This document shows, piece by piece, positions 25,011-36,303 of a stretch of 64,000 nt of DNA. The stretch covers positions 6,238,967 through 6,302,966 of the forward strand of contig CM026423.1 in NCBI GenBank assembly GCA_014871385.1. Direction: 5' to 3'. Within the stretch, counting starts at the first letter, position 1; the number at the start of each line of letters is the position of its first letter. The translations under genes and the position numbers were made by a program. Origin of the DNA: Ceratodon purpureus. Lineage: Eukaryota; Streptophyta; Bryopsida; Pseudoditrichales; Ditrichaceae. The notes under the pieces are model-generated. The model ran no database searches, was not told the DNA's origin, and saw only the letters and a program-made list of their open reading frames with translations.

Positions 25011-25133
25011 CAGTAGTGGAGAAGGAGTCCTTCCCCTCTAGAAGATTTGGAGGAATAGGTAACGGTTCCTCCAACTGTTACTAATTCCTCCACAAAGTTT
25101 TCGAGGGGAAGGACTCCTTTCCCACTAGTGCTG
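25011..25133. repeat. Near-perfect foldback (hairpin) element
   Basis: Two arms of about 55-58 bp face each other across a loop of about 10 bp. The left arm starts CAGTAGTGGAGAAGGAGTCC. The right arm, reverse-complemented, starts CAGCACTAGTGGGAAAGGAG. The arms share GGAGTCCTTCCCCTC. If transcribed, this would make a long stem. It could be a small foldback MITE or a small-RNA source. Confidence 0.7.
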
Positions 25134-25835
25134 TGGCCTGGAGTTTACAATGCTTAGAAGTTACAGTAGCATGGCATCATCAATATGTGGTTTCGATGGC
25201 TTTTTCTACAATATACTCAATTTAATACTAGGCTGTGATATGGATCCCTGCTCTATCTCTTTCACATCCAGTGCATTATTAATGCCAGAAATTTGCTTAA
25301 AATTACTGTACAATTTTTTTCAGAGCACTGTCATATTATACTGTATCAAATTGTAGGAGATGCTGAGAATTGCATTCAAGCAGCGGGTTGAATCGGCGGA
25401 TCATCAGTAACTTGATTTCTGTAATAATGGTCATAATATTACGGGCTAGAGTAGTCTAGCGACATCAACATCTCTTGAATGATGTTTATGAAAGGGAAGG
25501 ACAGGACTCAGGAGGGTATGATAGAAGCCATGTTCAGCAGTTGGCAATTGTATCGTAATGATCAATACCTCCTCTCGGTACTCTGTCTTCAATCAAACAG
25601 CATCACCATAATTACCATCAATCATTAATCCCTCTTTGCTGTTGTTAAATTAATCTTACTTGTAATCTTATGCTTGTGTGTGATTGATTATAGATAACTA
25701 TATCATTACCCTATATGACAAGTTAGAAGCTAGCACTGAGTGGTACTTTGGTACCATCATTTACCTTCAGTCTGCTATTGTAAGCAGTGCAAATCCTAGG
25801 ATTTTTGGTTTGGTGCTAGGGTGGCCACAAAGAAT
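25134..25835. other. Intergenic
   Basis: No gene or repeat recognised. Confidence 0.4.
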
Positions 25836-26772
25836 TTAACCCCTAAAGGTTCAAGCCGTTTTTGGGCCTCCAAAACCAGAAACTGTGATTTTTGACAACC
25901 TTGTAGAAGTTGAAGTATGATTCTTAATTTTTTACCTTTTTGATACATCCAACCGTAAGATCTTAAACCTTGCTACCTGCACTAATACCATGTTAAATTT
26001 CAACGGTTGGATCTTTACCATTTGTGAGATTATAACGTTCAAAGTTTACTGTTTTTTTTTTTTTTGGCTTTGCGCAAAAGACATACTCTAAATGGTGCCA
26101 AGGGAGACTTGATTATTGTTACCTCAAACATTTTGCTCATATTTTTTTCCACGTAGGTAACTAAGTTGGGCACCTCCATGCAAAATTTTAGAGTCTCATT
26201 ACACTTTTTTGGCCTTCATGCAAATTATTTTCGAGAAGAAGGTACAAAAAGCACAATCTGGTAAAACTTAAATGACGTGAAATGCTTTTGGTTTTTTAAA
26301 AAAGTAAACGGTCAAAAGTTACTTCCATGAGTTTTTGAATTTTCGGAAAAAAAAAATTGAAAAATTCCTAAATCTCAAATTTTGACAAATTTTGAAAGAA
26401 AAAATTGTAAAATTACCAAAAACTGTGAAGGTTGTTTCTGTGATTTTTGGAGGCTGCCCTTGTAAAATTGGTAAGCTTTTTGACTTAGGCCACTTTGGAT
26501 TTTGAGTAGTGAATTGGTTATGAACACATTTCCAAAAAAACAATTCTAAAAAAACCTAATTTTAAACTGCCCGTTTTGGACTTGAAACCTAAAATTCCTA
26601 GATGAAGGTTCTAAAAGAGAAATTTGGCTTTGAAAATTTTACCACATACACTTTGCGGTATAAGGAGCATCCAGTAAAATTCTTAGGCAAAAATTTTACT
26701 TTTAACCCCTTCATCTAGGCTGCCCGAAACAGCTGAGAGCCATTTTGGATTTCCAGAACCTTTAGGGGTTAA
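25836..26772. mobile_element. TTAACCCCTAAA-family element, copy B
   Basis: 937 bp with a perfect 17-bp inverted repeat, TTAACCCCTAAAGGTTC. It carries the internal marks AACCGTAAGATCTT (about 25955) and GAGATTATAACGTTCAAAGT (about 26022). The right third is closely similar to copies A and C. Confidence 0.85.
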
Positions 26773-27239
26773 TAGGAGCGAATTTTTGGCTTCATCAAAT
26801 TTTTTTCTGGAGAAGTTCTTTGGCAATCCATGTTTTTTTCCCACTTATTTCAAGTGTTATGTAGTATTATGTAACTAGACACCTTAAAAGGGGCAATTTG
26901 TTGGGAGTATGATGGCTCCATCCAACTTACTTGTTAGGAAATTTCTGGCTTCGTCGAATCAGTGATTTCAGGACTTTATAGCCAAATATAGAGAGTTACT
27001 ATTTTTATTTCGCCTTCTGGCGATATTTCGCCTGCTAAATAAACTCTGATTGTAAGTGCTTAATTAATCATAACCCATATCAAAACTTATTTTCAAACTC
27101 AACTCTCAGAAGAAGTTGTATGTCTAATCAGGAAATGTACACGCTAAAACTGAAATTACTAGTGGTATACCATAATTCAATCAGTTGTGTAACTTTTGTA
27201 GACTTGGAAAAGTTCCAAGTTCTCATTATTGTGACTTCC
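26773..27239. other. Intergenic
   Basis: No gene or repeat recognised. Confidence 0.35.
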
Positions 27240-27640
27240 TTAACCCCTAAAGGGCCCTGAGGCTGGAATATGGCCTCGGCTAGGATTGTAACATGAATTG
27301 AGGCACCTTGCAATGCATATTACTTGAAACAACCAAAAAGCAAAAGATGGGCCCAAAGATGAGGAAAATTGTGAAACCTTCAAAAATAAAATTGGAATCA
27401 CTATGTGTATTCTATGGAGTCTTTTGTGCCCATTTATACGTATTTGCAGCATATACATGCCATGGTAGAGTTGCTCTAAATTACTCCAAAAATTTTGGAA
27501 AAAATATATACCATTTATTGTACTGACATTGTCTTCCACAAAAAAATTCAACATCATAACATCATTTTCTAGTCTTCAATGCATAAATACATGTGTAAAC
27601 AACTGCAGCAACTACGTATGCATATTCTTTTAGGAGTTAA
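27240..27640. mobile_element. Short TTAACCCCTAAA-family element
   Basis: The left end is TTAACCCCTAAAGGGCCC and the right end (reverse complement) is TTAACTCCTAAAAGAAT. The interior does not match the 0.9 kb copies. Its last TTAA is shared with the first TTAA of the next element. Confidence 0.5.
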
Positions 27641-27851
27641 CCCTAAAATTTCAGGCCCGTTTCTGCCAATTTTCACTTTTAAAGTGCTGAAAATTTCAAA
27701 AAAATCCCTATTTTTAAATTTTCCATAAAGATTATGATTTATCATTTTCACTAAAAAAAATCTTGTCAAAAAATATTAAAAATCCTAACTCTGGGTAGCT
27801 TGCCGAAGTTCCTGCAACCCACTTTGGGTTTTGTGGTATTTTAGGGGTTAA
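27637..27851. mobile_element. Very short TTAACCCCTAAA-family element
   Basis: 215 bp. The left end is TTAACCCTAAAATTTCAGGC and the right end (reverse complement) is TTAACCCCTAAAATACC. The junction at 27630-27645 reads outward and inward termini around one TTAA. Confidence 0.5.
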
Positions 27852-27863
27852 TTTGGATTTGGA

Positions 27864-29162
27864 TTAACTTCTAAAGACCCTTGGTGTCTATAGAGCCAAA
27901 ACTACGAAATGCATACCCCAATTGATAGAAACTTATTTTTTTCTGACTTTAGATATAACATTGTATATATAACAATAGGATCTTGTAATTAACTTATTCA
28001 AAAAGGTGTATACAAATTTTGAGGACAATCCATTGTACATATTGCAAAATTATAATGTTTGAAGTCACTGTATAAGTTTTTTTAGACACTACCCAGAGAG
28101 TGTACCTAAGTTTTGATGCCCAAAAACTTTACTTTACAAACACATTTGACCAATCGAGGATCATAAATTCCTTTAGGTATGGAAGTTAGGTATAAACTCA
28201 CAAAGTTTGAGCCTCGTACGGGCTTGGAAAGGGAAAAGAATCGTTGATTTTGTGAAAGGGGGTGTGCTAAAATTGCCTTACATTCTCCAAGATTAAATCT
28301 ACTTAAAGGGCAGTTCAAAAATGTCCAAATGTAAATCCGAACGGTAAATATGGTGAAGTCAATGAGGGAAAGAACTACAAATGTTTTTAATGCAATTGAA
28401 GTAGATATCAAATTTCTAGAATTTTTTGAAGTGTAAAGTGTATAATTTCCTTTTATTTCAAAGGGCAGTTTTGGTAAAACATCAATGAGAAAAAGTACCA
28501 AAACCAATCTCAATGCAATCAGAGTAAAATCCAATTTTTTGGATTTTTGTGAAGTGTAAATTGTATATTTTACTTCCATTTTAACAAACAATTTTCTCAA
28601 TAATAGGTCTTGTGGATGGACCCCCTGCCACGTCAAAGATACTAGATGAAATTTATTAATTTAGATGAAAAATGAAGATTTGATGAAATATTTTATATAC
28701 ATGAAAAATGAAATTTGGATGAAAATTAAACTCTAGATGTTAATTGTCATTTGGATGAAAAAACCAACAACTTCTTTAGATGGAAATAGTTAGTTAAATG
28801 AAAATTTTCTATTGGATTAAAACTTTCATGAATGTGTATGGATGAAAAAATATTGGGCTCATCATTTTGCAAGTGCCCACCCTTTGAAATTTTGTCTTGT
28901 CACTTTCTGGTCTTGTGAATGACGGACAACTTGGGTAAAAAATGTGAGATTATGATTGAGTATTGGCTGACTAGATTTAGAGCAAATTCTTCTAAAATTC
29001 ATAACTTTTGCATCATATCTTTAAATGCTTTGAAATTTGCGCCATTGGAAAGCTACCAATGAATACCAAATTGAGTAAAATAATTAAATTTTAAAACCTT
29101 AGAATAGCCTAATCTAGAAGTGCTACGACCAGAATATGGTCTCCACAGCCTTTCAGGTTTAA
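27864..29162. mobile_element. Enlarged TTAACCCCTAAA-family element (about 1.3 kb)
   Basis: The left end is TTAACTTCTAAAGACC and the right end is CCTTTCAGGTTTAA. Internal marks AATAGGATCTTGTAATT (about 27976) and ATTATAATGTTTGAAGTC follow the family order. The right end (GCTACGACCAGAATATGGTC) matches the right end of 35375-36303. The middle holds a diverged direct duplication of about 130 bp near 28380-28580 and a stretch rich in GATGAAA at 28640-28850, which probably account for the extra length. A 176-codon minus-strand ORF inside looks non-coding. Confidence 0.55.
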
Positions 29163-29629
29163 ACTCTAAAGCTTTTTAGGGACCAAAAAAGCTTACATAA
29201 TTAATTTGAATGCCTGCAAGGGATGCAAAGAAGCCATCTCTCATCCTTTTTTTGACAAAAGTTGAATATGATTTAAAAAAATTTAACCATATAATTGGAA
29301 GGCAGGTTTGTCCCACTTGAACAATTGTTTTTTTTTTTTTTTTTTGGAAAGGGCCGTCATGGAGCCAAAACAGTAATGGCACTTAAAAAGAATGTACAAT
29401 TAACTAGTACCTACTACAACTTCCAAACTTTTGTTGCAATTTTTTCTCTTACTTTCTTTTGCTATTGTTTATCCACTACTATATCATTAGAGTTTCAATA
29501 CTTCAAATGCACTGTAGAACTTAAGAACAAAAGGTTTAAAAAGTAACTCAAAACACTAATAAATGCTTATTTTTTGTGATTTAAAAAAAGAATCAGAAAA
29601 AAACCACACTTCAATGATACAAATGCTAC
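29163..29629. other. Intergenic
   Basis: Contains a T-run at about 29329-29345. No gene seen. Confidence 0.4.
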
Positions 29630-30524
29630 TTAACCCCTAAAGCTCTGAGGGTATTTTTCATCAAAACTGGCTCAAAACACAAAACAGCCCTTCTTCAAAG
29701 CAAGGTGGATTTTGCAAAGTTGAGGTCTTAATTAGTACATCTAACCGTAAGATCTTGTAGGCTATAGCTAACTTCTATGTCTACATGTCCACCAAATCTT
29801 ACAAACTCATTCTTCAACAATTGCAAGATCATAATGTTCAAAGTTGAAAAATAAGTTTTTTTTCCCTGTGCAAAAAGGGATCAGCAGAGTTTTGAAGACC
29901 CAAAAAACCATTTTTTTGCATTATGAATTATGGGGATTTTAATGCACGTCAAAGAATACTAAGGTAGCTAATTGTATTTAAAAAATTATATTCAAAAAAG
30001 TTGTAGAAGGTTGCCAAAAAAATCATTTTCCGCTAGGGGGTATACTGAAATTTACAAACAAAGGCCGTTTTTTGACAATAAAAATAGCATATGAAAAAAA
30101 TTTGGATTAAAATCCAAACGGTGGGAACATGGTCTACCTCCTTCTCTATACATAGAAATTTTTATTTTTGAAAAATATCAAAATCTCAATTTTTGGTGGA
30201 ATTTCAAAGTTTCATCTTTGGGCAGATTTTGGCAGATTTTGGCAATTTTGGGTAGTTTTGGGCAGTTTTGGGCAGAATTTGCTGCATTCACAGTGGCTGT
30301 AAGCTTGCTCGAAGTTTGGCTGAATGTAGCTTTTGACACTCAAAACCCCGTTACTTTTTTTCAGTGTGTTAAAAAATAAAAAAATAAAAAAATTCTACAC
30401 AAACCTCTTCAAAATGCCTACCTACATTATTTTTTTCAAAGATTTAGGAATTAAATTGGAATTCTAGGAACCTGCCCAAATTTTTAAAAAGCCCATTCTA
30501 TGACGGTTGTCCTTTAGCGGTTAA
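29630..30524. mobile_element. TTAACCCCTAAA-family element, copy D
   Basis: 895 bp. The left end is TTAACCCCTAAAGCTCTGAG and the right end is CCTTTAGCGGTTAA. AACCGTAAGATCTTGTAGG lies near 29744. A short tandem of TTTTGGGCAG/TTTTGGCAGA units occupies about 30220-30275. Same subfamily as 1887-2821 and 18455-18608. Confidence 0.8.
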
Positions 30525-32003
30525 ATATTGGGCATTCAATAATAGAATATTAATATAGTATTAGTAGAAAGCAGTACAAGGTGCAAAGAAGGTGAGGGAA
30601 AAAACTACCAAAAAATTAAAGAATTGAAATTCAATGAGAGAATGTAGATAATGACTAGTGGGACCCGTGCCCTTGATCACATTGATTGCAGCTTACTTTA
30701 TATCTTCGACGGATTCTAGCATAGAACGGTTGAGTGAGACAAACCAAGCTCTATTGTATAATAGATTTTCAAAGGGCATGCATATTGCTTTTTGAATTTC
30801 CATATGGATGTTAGACTAAAACACCAAGGCATCTTATCTAGCAACTGCCTAATGTATTCCAACTTCCAAAATACTATTATTTTTTATTCCATGATGCTAA
30901 TTAATTAAACTTCTCTAATTACTAAAATCGTATCAATAAATTTTAATATGCAAGTGTATAAAGCAAGCTAACTAACTGCACCATTCAATTTAGTGGCCAA
31001 ATTAGCGAAGTAAGACTTCAAAATTTGCAATTTTATCATGTATAATTAAAGAATATTTTTTGGCAAAACCATTATCATTAATACTTCACTATGAAACACT
31101 AATGTATTTGCTCCAACCCTTCTTTTGGAAGCACCTTCAATATTTTATGGTATAATGGTTCTTTGAGAAATTAATAAATTGTCTAAATTTATCAAATTTT
31201 TAAAGTCCAAAAAATCTAACATTTTCAAGCCTAACTATAGGTAGTATAAAAAATATAAGGTGTTTTTCTTGAGATTGTAGGATAGAAATTTAATTTTTCA
31301 CTAATTTTTTCATCTCAAATCAGCTTATAAAATAAATTAAACCTAAATAAATACACTTCTAAAATCACCATACATATCAAAAACCTATGAAAGGTATTTA
31401 AAAGGTAATTTGGTAATATTTTTGGAAATTTCTAAATTACTAAATGATTAACAATAATGATTAATAATTATCATTTTATTATTTCTTTTGCACTATCTTT
31501 ACTTATCGAAGGTAATTCAGTGATTTGAGGGAATAAATCACTAATGGCATCACCAACTGACTTTTCTTTTCAAACACAAATTGTAAGTTCTTTGTTGCTA
31601 CCGAACTGTAACTTGTTTTCTCTCAATTAAATTTCAAAATTGAAAATTGGGGCTTTGGATTGATTATAGCTGAAAGATAATGAGAAACAAAAACCACATG
31701 ATGGAATGTATGCGCTTGAAGCCTGCGCTATGTACCTTGTTTGAATTGATTTAATTTTAATTCCTTTTTAAAAAGGTGACGTAGTTCTTTATTTTCATTT
31801 TTTGTTCTGTGGACATTGGATTGGAGGTAGAATAAACATACACTTAATTCACGTTGGCCTCCTCTGGAAACTAAAATTTCTCTTCTTAATTCCTTTAACC
31901 AAATTTATTTTCCAAGTCTATTTAATCATGGACATCAATTTGCATGGTTATATACAGCTCGCAAACGATAATATCTGAGTTTGCAAATAAAAAATGTGTT
32001 TAG
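30525..32003. other. Intergenic, AT-rich
   Basis: About 30655-30772 (ACTAGTGGGACCCGTGCC ... TCTATTGTATAATAGATT) resembles a segment at 18240-18320 and may be a dispersed repeat. No gene seen. Confidence 0.4.
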
Positions 32004-32050
32004 GTATTTAAGTATTTGGGTATTTGGGTATTTGGGTATTTGGGTATTTA
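32004..32050. repeat. GTATTTGG minisatellite
   Basis: About six head-to-tail copies of an 8-bp GTATTTGG unit, with decay at both ends. Confidence 0.75.
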
Positions 32051-32849
32051 CGTCTCTGATAGAAATCCAGTAGTGTCTCTGAAATTTCGAGGCCAAAGTT
32101 GATGAAGGATTTCAAGCGCATTGGAAGGGGAGGGTATGACTCTACACCTAGTAAGAAGGACATTTGCTCGTTTAATATGATGGTGACTGCTTTGGTTGGG
32201 TTGGCCTTTAGACGGCCTGCATGTACAGCAATAGAGACAAGGGATAAGTTGCATACCAACTCTAGATTTGAGGCTTGATACTATGCTTGACATGTCTTAT
32301 TCACTTGTCTAGTCGATTGTTGAAGGTACTGGATCTGCATTCATCTGATTGTAGCATTGCCTTATTACTGCTAAAAGCTGTCCTTTGTCAAAGCACACCC
32401 AATTTTCTTATGAAGCCCTTCCCAAGTTCCCAAATATAAAACTTATATGGTTCTAAGTGAAGTCTAAGAGCCAGTTCACACTCGCCCAAAATTGAGTCTG
32501 TCGGTCTAATTGCCAACCTGGTTCATAGGAAGAGTCCAAACTCTCGGGTTATAAAACTACATCAGTAATGCAAAGTTCAATCTTTGAGTAGTCATTGTGT
32601 GAAAGCAGCAAATTACCTAAATTTCAAGATTCATGAGCTAAATATCTGAAAGTTAATAGAAAATTGGAGGTTTTATGGTTTTTAATGTAGATGGCCATGA
32701 TCATTTGATGCAATTATCTTGTCCACTTCTCCTCTTGCTTAAGTTGTTTGGTACACTTATCTTCTAATTGCTTACACTACAACCTCAAATAACCATGTTT
32801 GAAATTAATCCCTAAACGTCAGAACATGCCTTTGTTGCAATTACAAAGC

Positions 32850-32887
<38 letters not shown>

Positions 32888-33368
32888 TTTTTTAAATTTT
32901 AAATATTGGGAAGCTCTTGTATCCGTATTTAATTTAGAATTTATGTTCTGGTTAATAAATAAGGTTTTTATTACAATGATTTAGACAGAAGTTGCACTCT
33001 TCAGTTATGTATGTTTGCAAAATTAATTTGCACATTACTTGTAAAATTTTGCAAGCAATTACATAGTCACTTTATTATGGCATGATATGCTGATTAAGGT
33101 GTAAATTAGTGAAACTCACCCACCTCCCTCAAACATGGCTTACTGGTAGTTACTCCAAACTTGAAGCTTACTTTATTTGGGGCTTACTACAAGCTTGAAC
33201 TTTACTCTAGCAAGTCACTAATGTATGACCATTTGATCTAGGTTAGTTAACCTTTATCTAAGGGTCAGAGATGATTGGACTAACGAGGCTGTTCATTTAT
33301 ATATGTTGTACACTTACACAGACTGTCCATATAATAAACAAATGAATCTCTACAGACTTCTTTATGAG
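32051..33368. other. Intergenic with a long T-run
   Basis: 32 uninterrupted T at 32851-32882. A stretch at about 32468-32500 (AGCCAGTTCACACTCGCCCA) resembles the TIR of the element in the pectate lyase intron. No gene seen. Confidence 0.4.
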
Positions 33369-33545
33369 TATAAAACCATGGGAGTTTCTTTGCCATATGC
33401 ATCTATTTACTTGGCTGCTTTGAAAGTAATTCTAGTTTGCTAGATGTGTGTGAGAGATTTTTAGAGCTTGTGAAGTTTTGGTATATGGTGGTGTGGAGTT
33501 AAAGCAAAGTGCAACATGGCTGAGTCTGGTGGAACTGCTAGTCAG
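33369..33545 (+). pseudogene. Orphan promoter plus first-exon-like fragment
   Basis: TATAAAA at 33369 is followed about 140 bp later by an ATG at 33516 (CAACATGGC context). That ATG opens MAESGGTASQ up to a GT donor at 33546. No downstream exon on this strand fits it. It may be a detached 5' gene fragment or chance. Confidence 0.25.
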
Positions 33546-34346
33546 GTCCTCTAATTTATGTTTGCTATTAGACTCTTTCATCTCTCCCTTTGATTTGTAT
33601 GTTTGATGTAGGGTTTGATTTTTCTTGTGACTGCAATAACAAACTGTAAAGGCTGTTGTTGACACCTTGTCTACAAACATAATCCTAACTGTGGTTTTGG
33701 TTATTTTAATGGGGACATGTGAGGTCCTTTACCTCTAGATTTTTCTTACTTTACTACACCAACATTCAAGGGATGAGAAGATTTTTGGAAACTCAAACTA
33801 TTTTGTGTTTGATCTTGTGTAGTCAATTTTAAGACAAACTTTTCTTTACTATTTGGATTGTTTTATCATACACTACTATTTGTAAGTAGTGAGTTGATTG
33901 AGAATTCTCTGGTGAAAAGCACTATGTGATTAAACTGGTAATTTGGAATTACAACAAAGTGCACAGATTTGATTAGGTTTGAATTGAGAATGGACTGATT
34001 TAGAATGAAATTTGGTGATGAAGGTGATAAAAGTTGCCCTGAAAAGGGATGTCCCGCCCACCCACTCTTAGGGGTAGGGAAGTCTTTTCTATTTGAAGGG
34101 CACACATTGTTAAGAATCATATGATGTCTAAATAAAGAATGCTATTCAACAATAAATCTTTCTATTGACATATTGCATTCCAAAATCTGATAGCTGTGAA
34201 ATACGATCAAATGTATTCTAAAAGGGATACAATTTACATATACTATATACTTTCCTCGGTGCAATTCTTACTCTAAAATCTTTGAGCAAACCACCCAACC
34301 AATTGAGATGCAAAAAAAGAAGCGCCACTCAAATACACATTTCTTA

Positions 34347-34577
34347 TTACAACACTGCGGTTATAATTGTTTGTGGGACATCAAAGGCAGCTTGCATCTT
34401 CTCATGCTCATCATATTCCTTGCATATGCCTGAATCCCACCAGTGACCATACCTTTCTGAGTTAAAATTCTTCACCGCCATGTGTATTTCTTCACTAGAG
34501 GGTAAAGGGGTCTTTACTTTTATAAGTTGGCAATAAAAGATCAGAAAAATGTTGACACTAAAGTACCATTTAATCAT
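34347..34577 (-). pseudogene. Orphan terminal-exon-like fragment
   Basis: A minus-strand reading with protein-like composition (SERYGHWWDSGICKEYDEHE) ends in a stop at 34347. It starts after a pyrimidine-rich stretch that could be an intron end. I do not recognise the family, and no other exons were found. Confidence 0.3.
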
Positions 34578-34602
34578 AAGTAATCAGCTCAAAGTTAACT
34601 TA

Positions 34603-34695
34603 CTCATGGCCCTGGACCTCGGTCTGATGAGGGATGTTCTTTTTCTCGTGCAATGAAGTCGTTCATTTGCATTAAACAATAAAAAATAAAAAACA
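34603..34695 (+). mobile_element. LINE 3' tail remnant
   Basis: GATGAGGGATGTTCTTTTTC, then CGTGCAATGAAGTCGTTCATTTGC and an A-rich tail. This is a diverged match to the LINE 3' end at about 16100-16200. Confidence 0.5.
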
Positions 34696-34798
34696 ACATA
34701 CTCGTTCACACCCGCTCATCTTGTGAACCCTGAACAGTAGCTGCACAGAAACAAAAAAAAATGGAGCATTGCTGGTGTTGAAGAATCCTGTTCGTAAG

Positions 34799-35135
34799 TT
34801 AAGGTAGCGGCACCCACTCCCGTGGGTATAAGAGAATTGCACAGTTGTAGAATAAGGGAACAATTTGCAACCAGATAGGAAAGAAGGCGAATATAAAACA
34901 AATAGGATCGTGAGAAAAAATCCATGAATATCGAAGGATTTGAGTACAATCTGGTCGCTCAAACAGGAAAGTGGTGAGGCACCCCTAACCGTGTCAAAGT
35001 GGTGCCACTCATGTGAGCATAGGACACACATTACACGCTACCGGATTGGTGTGCCCACTCAAAGTAAAACGGGATGGGGTGCCGCTGTAGTGCACGGCAG
35101 TGGGCACACCACGGGAGTGGGTGCCGCTACCTTAA
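34799..35135. mobile_element. MITE, TTAAGGTAG family, 27-bp perfect TIR, copy 4
   Basis: 337 bp between TTAA and TTAA, with a perfect 27-bp inverted repeat starting TTAAGGTAGCGGCACCCACT. The interior has several copies of the terminal-like word GTGCC(A)CT in both orientations. Non-coding. Confidence 0.85.
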
Positions 35136-35374
35136 TGAGTTTGAGAAATTTCAAAAGAGCCTTTTTGATACCAACTAAATCTTGTGATGACTGCCAATCT
35201 GGCATAACTGGTAATGACTGAAATTGCTCATCTACCTTCATTGGCTTGTTCGCTGTTGCTCATCAACAATTTTACCATCTGCAACAGCAACAATTTTACC
35301 AGCTCAGCCCTTGCCAGATTCATGAAGGATGGCAATTGCAAGAGCACAATATTTCACATTGGAAATGATCTAAC

Positions 35375-36303
35375 TTAACCCCTAAATGCTCTTGAAAATT
35401 TCAGGCTCAAACTGTCTTTTGATACCTCTTTGTAAAGCAAGCTGATTTTTTTAATTTCATAACATTCTTTTGCAATTTCAACCGTAGGATCTTATAAATA
35501 ACTCATCAAAAAGCTATTTCTCAAATTTTTAGAGTCAGAAACCAAACCAATCACAAGATCATGATGTTTAAACTTCCAAGACAAGTTATTTCCAATCCTT
35601 CAAAAAACTAAAATCTTGTCTTCAACGAATTTTCAGAAAATATGCTTTAGAATTTTAGAATGGGCAATTGCATATCCTATTTAAAGAATGACTTGAGATT
35701 CTTCACAAAAAAATTCAAAACATTAAACCTTGATTTTCATCTTCAAACCATAAATAATTAGAATAAGATGTAGAATAGAGGGAAAAACTAAACTACTAAT
35801 TTTGTCCACATGAAAATAGATATTGTCAATTCCAACGGTGAAAACGATATAACAAGTAACCAAAAACTTTTCCAATTTTTAATTTTGGAAAATTGCTAAA
35901 ATCGAGTTCAAAATCAATAGTTGAAGTTATTTTTGATGAAGAGTTGACCGAACTGCCCGCATAATTTGACTTCTCATATCTCTTACCTCACTTATTGGAT
36001 TGGCATGGCTCAAAGCTTCCTATGTGCATACAAATCAGTAGAAAATGATGATATTTTAATTTATTTTTTAGAAAAAGATTTGAGTTTTTAATATGCTGCC
36101 CGCGTTGAGATTTTGAACCTTTAATCCTTCATAACTTTTGCATTACATATCAGAATCATATGAAACAAAGCTTGACATGTACGTAATGACTTAAGGAATC
36201 TACATACAAAAGCTAAAAACTTAATAAATATTTTTGAAGCTGTAGCAGCCTGCCCAAAATAGGCTGCGACCACATTTTGGTCGCTAGTGCATTTAGGGGT
36301 TAA
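35375..36303. mobile_element. TTAACCCCTAAA-family element, copy E
   Basis: 929 bp with a perfect 15-bp inverted repeat, TTAACCCCTAAATGC. AACCGTAGGATCTTATAAAT lies near 35481. The right third includes GCTGCGACCACATTTTGGTC, as in 27864-29162. Confidence 0.8.

Noticed and set aside
28106..28636. 176-codon minus-strand ORF
   Set aside because: It lies within a repeat element, has low-complexity composition and owes its length to an internal duplication of about 130 bp. No domain or splice context.
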